Source: Ferrovibrio sp. (GTDB lineage: Bacteria; Pseudomonadota; Alphaproteobacteria; Ferrovibrionales; Ferrovibrionaceae). Taken from it: 63,907 bases of DNA. Shown piece by piece: positions 9,102 to 19,117 of this stretch. The DNA lies in contig NZ_PEKV01000002.1 in the NCBI RefSeq assembly GCF_002796975.1, forward strand, positions 1 through 63,907, in the 5' to 3' direction. The notes below the pieces were generated by a model. That model worked only from the letters and a program-made list of their open reading frames with translations, did no database searches and was not told where the DNA came from. The translations under genes and the position numbers were made by a program. Positions within the stretch are counted from its first letter, which is position 1. The number at the start of each line of letters is the position of its first letter.

Positions 9102-10220
9102 TTAGAGGGGGCGGATGAAGGTTTCCAGCAGGTCATCGCCAAGAATATCGGCCCTGACCCGCTGCCAGCGCGGTGCTTCCGCTACGGTATCGATGCCAAA
9201 GGCGGCAATTCCTGGCAGGCCGTCACCACCGATCACGCTGGGCGCACGGAACCAGATCATGCGGTCGACCAGATCGGCCCGGATCAGGCTGGCGGCCAGT
9301 TTGCCGCCGCCCTCCACCAGGATCCGCGTCAGGCCCCGCTCGGCCAGAATGGCCAGGGCCGGCGCCAGAGCCGGAAAGCCGGCTTCGTCCGGTTCGACGG
9401 CGATCATCTCGACGCCGCAATCCTCGAAAGCCTGGCGACGGGCCTGATCGACATCCTCCCGGGTGATGATCCAGGTCGGCGTCTGCTTCGCCGTGGCCAC
9501 AACTTTCGACGTCAGGCTGAGCCGCAGCCTGCCGTCGAGGATGATGCGCACGGCAGGTCGCTTCGGCAGGCCCGGCAGGCGGCAGGTCAGATCCGGATCG
9601 TCCTGCAACGCCGTATTGCTGCCGACCATGATCGCATCATGCTGGGCGCGCAGCAGATGGGCGCGCATGCGGGCGACCGGGCTGGTGATCCATTTGCTGT
9701 CGCCCGAATGCGTGCCGATACGGCCATCCAGGCTGACGGCGAGCTTGAGCGTGACCAGCGGGCGATTGCGTTCACGGTTGAGCAGGAAGCCGGTATTCAG
9801 TTCAGCTGCGGCATTACGCAGGCAGCCTTCGGCAACCTCGATACCTGCGTCGCGCAGCAGCGCAAGCCCTCTGCCCGCCACACGGGAGTCCGGATCTTCC
9901 AGTGCGACGACACAACGGGCAATGCCCGCGCCGATCAGCGCTTCGGCACAGGGTGGCGTCTTGCCGTGATGGGCGCAGGGTTCAAGCGTGACATAGGCTG
10001 TTGCACCGCGCGCGGCATCTCCCGCCTGCTGCAGGGCGACGGTCTCGGCATGCGGGCGACCGCCCGCCTGCGTCCAGCCGCGGCCGACAATGCGGCCGTC
10101 TTTCACGATCACACAACCGACTGCCGGATTGGGCCAGGTATTGCCCAGCCCACGCGCCGCCAGCCCGAGGGCGATGCGCATGTAGCGCTCGTCCCGGGCG
10201 GCGGCAGCTTTGTCAGTCAT
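9102..10220 (-). CDS. ribD: Bifunctional diaminohydroxyphosphoribosylaminopyrimidine deaminase / 5-amino-6-(5-phosphoribosylamino)uracil reductase
   Basis: 372 residues; deaminates and then reduces the GTP-derived pyrimidine in riboflavin synthesis. The N-terminal cytidine-deaminase-fold domain shows [13 protein letters not shown], the zinc ligands in HAE and [11 protein letters not shown]; the C-terminal reductase domain begins near [17 protein letters not shown] and includes [23 protein letters not shown] in separate blocks, with [10 protein letters not shown] near the end. The ATG at 10220 overlaps the nrdR stop by eight bases; an upstream in-frame GTG at 10235 also exists but is less likely. 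Confidence 0.97.
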   Translation of the reverse strand: MTDKAAAARDERYMRIALGLAARGLGNTWPNPAVGCVIVKDGRIVGRGWTQAGGRPHAETVALQQAGDAARGATAYVTLEPCAHHGKTPPCAEALIGAGIARCVVALEDPDSRVAGRGLALLRDAGIEVAEGCLRNAAAELNTGFLLNRERNRPLVTLKLAVSLDGRIGTHSGDSKWITSPVARMRAHLLRAQHDAIMVGSNTALQDDPDLTCRLPGLPKRPAVRIILDGRLRLSLTSKVVATAKQTPTWIITREDVDQARRQAFEDCGVEMIAVEPDEAGFPALAPALAILAERGLTRILVEGGGKLAASLIRADLVDRMIWFRAPSVIGGDGLPGIAAFGIDTVAEAPRWQRVRADILGDDLLETFIRPL

Positions 10221-10677
10221 CTTCGCTGGCGCCACTCAGCGAGCCGATGAAGTCTTCGAAATCCTTGGCTTCGCGGAAGTTGCGATAGACCGAGGCGAAG
10301 CGCACATAGGCGACCTTGTCGAGGGCGGCAAGGCCGTCCATCACCAACTCGCCGATCGAGTCCGACTTGATCTCGCTCTCGCCTGAACTTTCGAGGCGAC
10401 GCACGATGCCGTTGATCAGACGCTCGATACGCTCAGGATCGATCGGCCGCTTGCGCGTCGCGATCATGATCGACCGCGCCAGTTTGTCGCGATCGAACGG
10501 CGCCTTGAGGCCGTTCTTCTTGATCACGGTCAGTTCGCGCAGCTGGATGCGCTCAAATGTCGTGAAGCGCGCGCCGCAATTGGGACAGAAGCGCCGGCGG
10601 CGGATCGCCGAATTATCCTCGGTCGGCCGCGAGTCCTTCACCTGGGTGTCGTCATTGCCGCAGAACGGACAACGCAT
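10213..10677 (-). CDS. nrdR: Transcriptional repressor of ribonucleotide reductase genes
   Basis: 154 residues. A zinc ribbon uses Cys3, Cys6, Cys31 and Cys34 with the DNA-binding [17 protein letters not shown] segment between and after them, and an ATP-cone domain starts near [19 protein letters not shown] in two adjoining blocks. NrdR senses ATP/dATP and represses nrd operons. Located between glyA and ribD, as in many alphaproteobacteria. No NrdR box was recognised in this window, so its targets lie elsewhere. Confidence 0.97.
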   Translation of the reverse strand: MRCPFCGNDDTQVKDSRPTEDNSAIRRRRFCPNCGARFTTFERIQLRELTVIKKNGLKAPFDRDKLARSIMIATRKRPIDPERIERLINGIVRRLESSGESEIKSDSIGELVMDGLAALDKVAYVRFASVYRNFREAKDFEDFIGSLSGASEDD

Positions 10678-10709
10678 GGTCGGTTTTCCCCCGCCTTATG
10701 ATTATGGCT

Positions 10710-12017
10710 TCAGAGCTGCGGATAGATCGGGAAGCGGTTGCACAGTGCGACCACCTTCTCCGCCACGGCCCGCTCGACATCCGAATTGTCGTTGGTCTTC
10801 TTGGCGATGCCATCCAGAACGTCGGCAATCAGACCGCCGATCTGACGGAATTCGGCAACGCCGAAACCGCGCGTGGTGCCGGCCGGGCTGCCCAGACGAA
10901 CACCCGAAGTAACCGTCGGTTTTTCCGGATCGAAAGGCACACCGTTCTTGTTGGCGGTGATACGCGCACGCTCCAGGCTCTCGACGCAGACATTGCCCTT
11001 GAGGCCCTTGGAGCGCAGATCGACCAGCATCAGGTGGTTGTCGGTGCCACCCGAAACGAGGTCGTAGCCGCGCTCCTGCAATGCTGCCGCCATCGCCTTG
11101 GCGTTGTCGACCACGGCCTGGGCATAGGACTTGAATTCCGGCGTCAGCGCCTCGCCGAACGCCACGGCCTTGCCGGCGATCACATGCATCAGCGGGCCGC
11201 CCTGCAGACCGGGGAAGACGGCCGAGTTGAGCTTTTTGGCCAGCGCCTCGTCATTGGTCAGCACCATGCCGCCGCGCGGACCGCGCAGGGTCTTGTGCGT
11301 CGTCGTGGTGGCGACATGCGCATGCGGGAACGGGCTGGGATGCGCGCCACCGGCGACCAGGCCAGCGAAATGCGCCATGTCGACCATGAAGATCGCGCCG
11401 ATGCTGTCGGCAATCGCGCGGAACTTCGCAAAGTCCCAGAAGCGCGGATAAGCCGAGCCGCCGGCGACGATCAGCTTGGGCTTGTGCTGCTCGGCCAGCT
11501 TGGCAACCTGGTCCATGTCGACGCGATGGTCGTCCTGCCGGACGGTATAAGGCACGACGTTGAACCACTTGCCCGACTGGTTGGCCGGCGAACCATGTGT
11601 CAGGTGACCGCCGGCGGCGAGGTCGAGGCCCATGAAGGTGTCGCCCGGCTTCAGCACCGCCATGAAGACGGCCTGGTTGGCCTGCGCACCGGAATGGGGC
11701 TGCACATTGGCGAAGCCGCAGCCGAAGATCTTCTTGGCGCGCTCGATCGCCAGCGTCTCTGCCACGTCGACGAATTCGCAGCCGTTGTAATAGCGCTTGC
11801 CCGGCAAGCCCTCGGCATACTTGTTGGTCATCACCGAGCCCTGCGCTTCCAGCACAGCGCGGCTGACGATGTTTTCCGAGGCGATCAGTTCGATCTGGCT
11901 CTGCTGGCGATCCAGTTCCTTGACGACGGCGTCAAAGATTTCCGGGTCGGCCTGCTGGAGCGTGCGCTCGAAAAAGCCGGCATGGGTGACGGTGGGCTTG
12001 GCGGCGGTGCTGGACAT
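10710..12017 (-). CDS. glyA: Serine hydroxymethyltransferase
   Basis: 435 residues; PLP enzyme that interconverts serine and glycine with transfer of a one-carbon unit to tetrahydrofolate. The PLP Schiff-base lysine is Lys242 in [14 protein letters not shown]. Other landmarks are [10 protein letters not shown] (43-52), [17 protein letters not shown] (65-81), and [13 protein letters not shown] (212-224). Normal length. It lies 30 bases after rpiB and 32 before nrdR, likely one operon. Confidence 0.98.
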   Translation of the reverse strand: MSSTAAKPTVTHAGFFERTLQQADPEIFDAVVKELDRQQSQIELIASENIVSRAVLEAQGSVMTNKYAEGLPGKRYYNGCEFVDVAETLAIERAKKIFGCGFANVQPHSGAQANQAVFMAVLKPGDTFMGLDLAAGGHLTHGSPANQSGKWFNVVPYTVRQDDHRVDMDQVAKLAEQHKPKLIVAGGSAYPRFWDFAKFRAIADSIGAIFMVDMAHFAGLVAGGAHPSPFPHAHVATTTTHKTLRGPRGGMVLTNDEALAKKLNSAVFPGLQGGPLMHVIAGKAVAFGEALTPEFKSYAQAVVDNAKAMAAALQERGYDLVSGGTDNHLMLVDLRSKGLKGNVCVESLERARITANKNGVPFDPEKPTVTSGVRLGSPAGTTRGFGVAEFRQIGGLIADVLDGIAKKTNDNSDVERAVAEKVVALCNRFPIYPQL

Positions 12018-12047
12018 CGTAAGGACTCCTGAAGCGTCTGTAGGCGG

Positions 12048-12491
<444 letters not shown>

Positions 12492-12628
12492 CGGCTGGAC
12501 ACCTCGGGAAAGACGGCCGGACCCTACAATATCCGGTGGCAGGTGCCAACCCTACCAACAAGGGAAATGCTCCGGGATGGCGGATTGCCGCCCTTCGCCT
12601 TCAAGTACAATTAGCGAACATTTGTGCG

Positions 12629-12671
12629 AAAAAGAAGCCCGACCCCATCCGAGGATGGCAGGCCGGGCTTC
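12629..12671 (-). terminator. Intrinsic terminator of the liv operon
   Basis: GAAGCCCG (from 12634) pairs with CGGGCTTC (ending 12671), with a further internal CCATCC/GGATGG helix. On the minus strand the stem is followed by TTCTTTTTC, giving a strong terminator just downstream of livK. Confidence 0.85.
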
Positions 12672-12692
12672 CAGTCACTCCGGATACGGAGA

Positions 12693-13793
12693 TCAGTTCA
12701 CGTAGTCGTAGGAACCGTTCTTCCAGACGTAGACCTTATAGGCCGGTGTGGTTGTGTCGCCCTTGGCGTCGAACGAGATCTCGTTCAGCACGGTCTTGAA
12801 CTTGCCCGCGCGCAGCGCCTTCTCGACATCCGCGGTCTTCACCGACTTCGCCGTGGTCGCAGCCTGGCTCCAAGCCTGCATCGCGGCATAGGTGTAGAGC
12901 GTGTAGCCTTCCGGGTCGTAACCCTGGGCCTTGAACTTGTCGACCAGCGGCTTGGCAACCGGGTTCTTGCGCGGATCGGCATCGAAGGTCATCAGCGAGC
13001 CTTCACCGGCCGGGCCCGAAATCGCCCAGAACTGCTTGTCGACCAGCGCGTCGCCACCCATCAGCGGGGCATTCAGGCCCTGCTCCTTGGCCTGGCGGAC
13101 GATCAGGCCGCCTTCCGGATGGTAGCCACCTAGATAGATCAGCTCGATGCCGGCCTGCTTCATCTTCGAGACCAGCGCCGAATAATCCTTTTCACCGGCG
13201 GTGATGGCTTCGAACATGGTCTCCTTCACGCCCTTGGCGTTCAGGCGCTTCTTGGTTTCTTCGGCAAGGCCCTGACCATAGGGGGTCTTGTCATGCAGGA
13301 TGGCGACCTTCTTGCCCTTGTACTTGTCCATGATGTAGTCGCCGGCAACGACGCCCTGCTGGTCGTCGCGACCGCAGACGCGGAACACGTTCTTGTAGCC
13401 GCGCTCGGAGTAGCGGGGATTGGTCGAGGCCGGGGTGATCTGCAGGATGTTCTCTTCCTTGTAGACGTCCGAGGCCGGGATCGACGAACCCGAGCAGAAG
13501 TGACCGATCACGACGGCGACCTTCTCCTGCACGGCGCGGTTGGCAACCGCCACGGCCTGCTTCGGATCGCACTGATCGTCGCCGATCACGAGCTGCAGCT
13601 TCTGGCCGTTGACGCCGCCCGCGGCGTTGATGTCGGCAATGGCCATTTCGGCGCCACGCTTCATCTGTTCGCCGAAGCTGGCGAGCTGACCGGTGATCGG
13701 GCCGTTGAGGGCAACCTTGATCTGCGCCGAAGCGGTGCCGGCGAACAGGCCGACCGCAGCGACAACAGCCAAACCAGTGGTGAATTTAAGCAT
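12693..13793 (-). CDS. livK: Branched-chain amino acid ABC transporter periplasmic binding protein
   Basis: 366 residues with a cleavable signal peptide (about 1-23, ending ASA before QIKVALNGP). The body is a type I periplasmic binding fold: PITGQLASFGEQMKRGAEMA, GHFCSGSSIPASDVY and ITPASTNPRYSERG match Leu/Ile/Val/Thr-binding proteins. It delivers ligand to LivHM. Placed last in the operon after a 67-base gap, which allows higher or separate expression. Actual ligand specificity among branched-chain amino acids, amides and related compounds cannot be read reliably. Confidence 0.92.
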   Translation of the reverse strand: MLKFTTGLAVVAAVGLFAGTASAQIKVALNGPITGQLASFGEQMKRGAEMAIADINAAGGVNGQKLQLVIGDDQCDPKQAVAVANRAVQEKVAVVIGHFCSGSSIPASDVYKEENILQITPASTNPRYSERGYKNVFRVCGRDDQQGVVAGDYIMDKYKGKKVAILHDKTPYGQGLAEETKKRLNAKGVKETMFEAITAGEKDYSALVSKMKQAGIELIYLGGYHPEGGLIVRQAKEQGLNAPLMGGDALVDKQFWAISGPAGEGSLMTFDADPRKNPVAKPLVDKFKAQGYDPEGYTLYTYAAMQAWSQAATTAKSVKTADVEKALRAGKFKTVLNEISFDAKGDTTTPAYKVYVWKNGSYDYVN

Positions 13794-13860
13794 GACTTCC
13801 TCTCCCTGTTTTAAGGCATTGCATAAAGTCTAATGCAGTCGGACCGACCTCGGCAACAAC

Positions 13861-14213
13861 CTAAGGTGTCCCCTGTTTTTCCCGCCAGCCGAGCAGGCTG
13901 GATCGCTCGTAGAGCCATGGATACTGATGGATCATCTGGTCGACCCGGGTCAGCCGGAAGCCGAATGTGGCCAGCACCCAGACAACCAGAATGGATATCA
14001 GGTACGGGACCGGTGCCAGCAACGCTTCCTTGAACAGCGCGAAAGCCAGGAACCGGTTCGCGGCAGCCATGATCAGGCTGTACGGCAGGATCTGCCAGTA
14101 GGGCCGCCAGGTTCCGGCAATCGCCTGCCCCATCAGGAAGGCACAACCGCCCACCAGGATGACGGTCAGACCGAGGAATACCCAGATACTCTCGCCCAGG
14201 ATGGCCAGCAGCA

Positions 14214-14214
<1 letters not shown>
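13861..14214 (-). CDS. Small membrane protein of liv operons (DUF6867-like)
   Basis: 117 residues with about three hydrophobic segments (near 8-30, 43-65 and 68-88) and a basic, soluble C-terminus (YERSSLLGWREKQ). No catalytic motif. Its start overlaps the livF stop by one base, so it is translated with the transporter. I recall such a protein next to liv genes in other alphaproteobacteria under the name DUF6867, but I cannot verify the assignment here. A role as accessory or stabilising subunit of LivHMGF is an inference from position only. Confidence 0.75.
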
Positions 14215-14923
<709 letters not shown>

Positions 14924-14927
<4 letters not shown>

Positions 14928-15745
14928 ACGCCCCCCTGGGCAACGGCGGAATCTTCCGGCTCACCGAGATAAGCGGCAATCACCTTCGGATCGTTGCGGA
15001 CGGCATCCGGTGGGCCATCAGCGATCTTGCGGCCGTAATCGAGCACGATGACATGATCGGAAATCTGCATCACCACGCTCATGTCATGCTCAATCAGCAG
15101 CACGCCGCATTTGTGTTCGTCGCGGATGAAGCGTAGCAGCGTGTTCAGATCGGCCGACTCACGCGGATTGAGGCCTGCCGCGGGTTCATCGAGACACAGC
15201 AGCACCGGCTCGGTGCACATGGCGCGCGCGATCTCAAGGCGCCGCTGGCCGCCATACGGCAGGCTACCGGCAACTTCATCAGCGACATCAGTGAGGTTGG
15301 TGCGCTCCAGCCAGTAACGCGCAAGATCGACCGCCTCGGCTTCCGCCTTGCTGTAGCCCGGCCAGCCAAACAGGCCGAGCAGCGTGAAACCGGAGGCGCG
15401 CATCAGCTTGTTGTGCTGCGCAACGATCAGGTTCTCCAGCACCGTCATCTTCGGGAACAGGCGAATATTCTGGAAGGTGCGCGCGACACGCGCCTTGCCG
15501 GCAATGTCGTTGCCCGACATGCGTTCCAGCAGATGCGGTGTGCCGTTATTGGTCAGCGTCAGTCTGCCGACCGTCGGCTTGTAGAAGCCGGCGATGCAGT
15601 TGAACACCGTGGTTTTTCCGGCGCCGTTCGGCCCGATCACGGCGGTGATCTGGCTTGCTTTCGCGTCGAAGGAAACGTCGTTGACTGCAACCAGGCCGCC
15701 GAAGCGCATGGTCAGGTGTTCGACCTTGAGCAGAGGCTGCGTCAT
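14924..15745 (-). CDS. livG: Branched-chain amino acid ABC transporter ATPase LivG
   Basis: 273 residues. Walker A GPNGAGKTT, the LivG-type signature LPYGGQRRLEIARA in place of LSGGQ, Walker B LLCLDEPAAGLNP, and the switch histidine in LLIEHDMSVVM are all present. The long insert between Walker A and the signature (VARTFQNIRLFPKMTVLENL and following) is typical of LivG. Overlaps livM by four bases (ATGA). Confidence 0.96.
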
Positions 15746-17049
15746 GGTTTGCCTCCACCGGGTTTTGTCCCTGCAGGATGCAGCCGCATGGTCGGTTCGC
15801 GATGCGCCAGCAGGCCTTGCGGACGCCAGACCATGATCAGAACCATGGCGGCACCGAAGGCGAGCATGCGGAACAGAGAGAATTCACGCGCCACTTCCGG
15901 CAACAGCGTGAGGAAGGCTGCGGCCAGTACGATGCCGGCCTGACTGCCCATGCCGCCCAGCACGACAATCGCCAGGATCACGGCGGACTCGATGAAGCTG
16001 AAGCTCTCCGGGCTGATGAAGCCCTGCCGCGTGGCAAAGAAGCTGCCGGCGAAGCCACCGAACATCGCGCCGATGGCAAAGGCGGTCAGTTTGGTATTGG
16101 TCGGGTTGATGCCGAGGGCTGTGCAGGCGATCTCGTCTTCACGCAGGGCCTCCCAGGCCCGGCCGACCGGCAGCTTGCGGATGCGCATGGTGAAAAGGTT
16201 GGTGACCAGTGCCAGTGCAAGGATCAGGTAATACAGGAAGATGATGCGGTGGATAGATGCGTATTCCAGCCCGAACAACTGATGAAATGCGGTCGCGCCT
16301 TCCGGCGGATCGGCCGAGAACGGGAAACCGAAGAAAGACGGCCGCGGTATACCGGAGATGCCGGCCGGACCGCCGGTGACCGGTTGCCAGTTGAGCAGGA
16401 TGACGCGAATGATCTCGCCGAAGCCGAGCGTGACGATCGCGAGATAGTCACCGCGCAAGCGCAGCACCGGAAAGCCGAGAACCACGCCGAAGGTGGCGGC
16501 GAGGAGGCCGGCCAACGGCAGCGTCTCCCAGAAGCCGAAACCAAAATGCATCGACAGGGTGGCAAAGGTGTAGGCGCCCACTGCATAAAAGGCGACATAG
16601 CCAAGATCGAGCAGGCCGGCGAGACCAACTACGATGTTCAGTCCCCAGCCGAGCATCACATAGATCAGCACCACCGTACCGAGATCGATCACGGTACGGT
16701 TGGCGAATGGCAGGAAGGGCATCACGATGGCGAAGCCGATCATCACCGGCATCAGCCACTTGTCCGCCTTCTGCCCCAGCACGGTGAGTAGTTCCTTGCG
16801 ATCGATATTGGTTGGCTCTGCCTGCACAATGCGCTCGCGGTAGCTGCGTCGCCAGTCGAAGGCGATCCGCATGCCGAGCCGGCCGAGGAAGACGACAATT
16901 GCGGCATAGGCGATATAGTCGAAGCGCGTCTTGATGCCGAGCGGACCGCCGGTGTCGACGGTTTCGAAGCCGATCAGCGGCAGGGCCAGCAGCGCCGCCA
17001 CGGCGGCGGCCATGATGGCGTCTTTCAGACGTTCGGCCACCGTCATCAC
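15742..17049 (-). CDS. livM: Branched-chain amino acid ABC transporter permease LivM
   Basis: 435 residues, longer than usual because of about 115 N-terminal residues with two extra hydrophobic segments before the core (start near VLIYVMLGWGLNIVVGLAGLLDLG, written in two overlapping blocks). The GYLAIVTLGFGEIIR-like segment (DYLAIVTLGFGEIIRV) is the EAA-type loop that contacts the ATPase, and WEALREDEIACTALGIN is the second conserved loop. Pairs with LivH to form the channel. Confidence 0.95.
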   Translation of the reverse strand: MMTVAERLKDAIMAAAVAALLALPLIGFETVDTGGPLGIKTRFDYIAYAAIVVFLGRLGMRIAFDWRRSYRERIVQAEPTNIDRKELLTVLGQKADKWLMPVMIGFAIVMPFLPFANRTVIDLGTVVLIYVMLGWGLNIVVGLAGLLDLGYVAFYAVGAYTFATLSMHFGFGFWETLPLAGLLAATFGVVLGFPVLRLRGDYLAIVTLGFGEIIRVILLNWQPVTGGPAGISGIPRPSFFGFPFSADPPEGATAFHQLFGLEYASIHRIIFLYYLILALALVTNLFTMRIRKLPVGRAWEALREDEIACTALGINPTNTKLTAFAIGAMFGGFAGSFFATRQGFISPESFSFIESAVILAIVVLGGMGSQAGIVLAAAFLTLLPEVAREFSLFRMLAFGAAMVLIMVWRPQGLLAHREPTMRLHPAGTKPGGGKP

Positions 17050-17975
17050 ACCTTCTCCACTTCAGGCCGGCCCAGCAGGCCGGTCGGACGGAAGATCAGC
17101 ACGACGACCAGAATGGTGAAGACGGCAACGTCCTTGTACTCGATGCTGAAATAGGCTGACCAGAAAGCTTCGATGAGGCCGATCAGCAATCCGCCCAGCA
17201 TGGCGCCCGGCAGGCTGCCGATGCCGCCAAGCACAGCAGCCGTGAAGGCCTTCAGACCGGCAAGGAAGCCGATGTAGAAGTCCACCACGCCGTAATACAG
17301 CGATACCATCACGCCGGCGACAGCAGCCAGCACGGCGCCCAGCACGAATGTGAGTGAGATAGTGCGGTCGGCATTGACACCGAGCAGCGAGGCCATCGTG
17401 CGGTCCTGCTCACAGGCGCGTTGCGCACGGCCGAGCGGCGTGGCTGAGATCAGGTAGGAGAAACCGAGCATCAGTACCAGCGTCATCGCCATGATGATGA
17501 GCTGCAAATACGAGATAGTGACGGAGAAGGTCTCACCTTTTATCAGTTCGATGCCGCCGCGAATCATCGGCTGCAGCGGCTTGATCTTGGCGCCCTGTGC
17601 GATCTGCACGTAGTTCTGCAGGAAGATCGACATACCGATGGCGGAGATCAGCGGTGCGAGGCGGAAAGAGCCCCGCAGGGGCCGGTAGGCAATACGCTCG
17701 ACCGTCCAGCCATAGAGGCCGGTGATGATCATCGAGACGATCAGCACGATCAGCAATGCCAGCGGCACCCAGGTCACGCCGACGATACCGAGAATTGAGA
17801 AGGTGATCACGGCGATGAAGGCGCCGATCATGTAAATTTCGCCATGGGCGAAATTGATCATGCCGATGATGCCGTAGACCATCGTGTAACCGATGGCGAT
17901 CAGCGCATAAACCGCGCCCAGCGTCAGGCCATTGATCAATTGTTGAAGAAAATACTCCAAGGCACCCCCGATCAT
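17046..17975 (-). CDS. livH: Branched-chain amino acid ABC transporter permease LivH
   Basis: 309 residues, eight or so membrane segments. GAVYALIAIGYTMVYGIIGM in the first helices, INFAHGEIYMIGAF, and the cytoplasmic loop RAQRACEQDRTMASLLGVN identify LivH. The start overlaps the stop of the small upstream gene by four bases, so the whole order is small protein-H-M-G-F-small membrane protein-K. Confidence 0.95.
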   Translation of the reverse strand: MIGGALEYFLQQLINGLTLGAVYALIAIGYTMVYGIIGMINFAHGEIYMIGAFIAVITFSILGIVGVTWVPLALLIVLIVSMIITGLYGWTVERIAYRPLRGSFRLAPLISAIGMSIFLQNYVQIAQGAKIKPLQPMIRGGIELIKGETFSVTISYLQLIIMAMTLVLMLGFSYLISATPLGRAQRACEQDRTMASLLGVNADRTISLTFVLGAVLAAVAGVMVSLYYGVVDFYIGFLAGLKAFTAAVLGGIGSLPGAMLGGLLIGLIEAFWSAYFSIEYKDVAVFTILVVVLIFRPTGLLGRPEVEKV

Positions 17976-18208
17976 CCGTCCGACTGGGCCGCACGCTGCT
18001 TGTTCAGCACGTAGCGGAGTTTCTGCGCCGCGATCCGTCCAAGTTCGTGTTGCGACAGGCGTGGATCGCCCACCATAGACACTTCCCTGCCCGTCTCGGG
18101 ATCAATGGCTACCACCTGCAACGCCGTACCGATGCGGCGAAACTCGATGATCGCTTCCCAGTCCCCGTCATCGCTCCCTGTCGCGTCTGACATGAATCGT
18201 CTGTACAT
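17972..18208 (-). CDS. Small conserved protein leading the liv operon (possibly DUF6898)
   Basis: 78 residues, soluble, no signal peptide. The middle reads WEAIIEFRRIGTALQVVAID followed by a dipeptide-rich PETGREVSMVGDP and a basic helix LGRIAAQKLRYVLNKQ. It is the first gene of the liv operon and its stop overlaps the livH ATG. I half-recognise this as the alphaproteobacterial family DUF6898, without certainty. An internal ATG at 18193 is an alternative start; neither has an ideal ribosome-binding site (GAGG lies 13 bases before 18208). Function unknown. Confidence 0.65.
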   Translation of the reverse strand: MYRRFMSDATGSDDGDWEAIIEFRRIGTALQVVAIDPETGREVSMVGDPRLSQHELGRIAAQKLRYVLNKQRAAQSDG

Positions 18209-18334
18209 TTTATTGTCATTATCCTCAAGGCTTAACGGAATTTTGCACAGGCTCGGATGTCATGCTGCGCCAACATATCGATGAAGGAAATTTAATTGCC
18301 GCTTATATGACTGCCCTTGCCGATTCCGGAATAG

Positions 18335-18352
18335 TATTTTATATATAAAATA
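18335..18352. promoter_or_regulatory. 18-bp perfect AT palindrome upstream of ridA
   Basis: The 18 bases from 18335 form an exact inverted repeat (TATTTTATA / TATAAAATA), all A or T, in a genome with about 62% GC. It ends 20 bases before the ridA start codon, in the divergent region between the liv operon and ridA. It could be an operator, or an AT-rich promoter element; no binding protein can be named. Confidence 0.5.
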
Positions 18353-18371
18353 AATCTCGTTGAGGCATCCG

Positions 18372-18770
18372 ATGCAGATTCTGAATCCCGCCGAATGGAC
18401 CAAGCCAAAAGGCTACGCGAATGGCATCGCCGTCGAAGGCCGCCAGGTTTTCATCGCGGGCCAGATCGGCTGGAATGCCGAAGCGGCCTTCGAGAGCGAC
18501 GATCTGGTCGATCAGACGCGTCAGGCGCTGCGAAATATCGTTCGTGTACTGGCAGAAGCCGGCGCCCGCCCCGAGCATATCGTACGATTGACATGGTATG
18601 TCGTCGACAAACGCGACTATATGGCGCGCAACGCGGATCTCGGCAAAGTCTATCGCGAGATCCTGGGCCGGCATTACCCGGCGATGACGCTGGTGCAGGT
18701 CGCCTCCCTGCTGGAAGACCGCGCCAAGATCGAAATCGAAGCGACCGCGGTTATTCCCTCCGCGCCCTGA
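18372..18770 (+). CDS. RidA family (YjgF/YER057c/UK114) protein
   Basis: 132 residues. The fold is recognised from QVFIAGQIGWN (about 24-34), the helix QTRQALRNIVRVLAEAGARPEHIVRLTWYVVD in successive blocks, and LVQVASLLEDRAKIEIEATAVIP at the end. Classical RidA deaminates reactive enamine/imine intermediates; its catalytic Arg lies in a C-terminal RxxVE motif. Here the equivalent segment reads RAKIEIEA, so the Arg is kept in a modified context and the exact subfamily is uncertain. ATG at 18372 has TGAGG six bases upstream; a TTG at 18360 is less likely. Confidence 0.88.
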   Translation: MQILNPAEWTKPKGYANGIAVEGRQVFIAGQIGWNAEAAFESDDLVDQTRQALRNIVRVLAEAGARPEHIVRLTWYVVDKRDYMARNADLGKVYREILGRHYPAMTLVQVASLLEDRAKIEIEATAVIPSAP

Positions 18771-18892
18771 GTTTTCCGGTTTTGTCACAGGGAAGTCACT
18801 GATTCCGGGCCCCTCGCGGCCGGAACCGGACCAACCCATTTACGTTTGATTTACGAATGCCGCGTACGGCATTTGTCAGACGGAGGTGGGCC

Positions 18893-19108
18893 ATGCGCGA
18901 ATTGCTGTTGATCCTCGGAGCTGCCTGCATCGCGAGCCTGCCTTTTGTCGCCTTCAGCGGATATCTGCAGACGACGCCGCGCCATTCGCATGTCACGGTG
19001 TCGCGCACAACGATGTGGAGCGACGATCTTCGGCAGACCGGCACGAACTACAGCATCCCGAACATACCGAAGGCGATGACCGTCAGCGCGACCAGCGAGC
19101 GCAAATAA
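18893..19108 (+). CDS. Small exported or membrane-anchored protein
   Basis: 71 residues. A strong ribosome-binding site (GGAGG at 18882-18886) sits seven bases before this ATG, which decides the start over the ATG at 18857. Residues 2-21 are a hydrophobic helix (ELLLILGAACIASLPFVAF), then a polar tail rich in Ser/Thr. No recognised domain. Either a signal peptide or a single membrane anchor. Convergent with mmsB, whose stop is 10 bases away. Confidence 0.55.
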   Translation: MRELLLILGAACIASLPFVAFSGYLQTTPRHSHVTVSRTTMWSDDLRQTGTNYSIPNIPKAMTVSATSERK

Positions 19109-19117
19109 ACGGAAGCC

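Noticed and set aside
9012..10250. 412-codon open frame opposite ribD
   Set aside because: ribD is unambiguous on the other strand; the plus-strand frame has typical antisense composition.
12018..12047. Glycine or SAM riboswitch before glyA
   Set aside because: The gap to rpiB is only 30 bases.
15778..16791. 337-codon open frame opposite livM
   Set aside because: Antisense to an established livM; His/Gln/Glu-rich with no motif.
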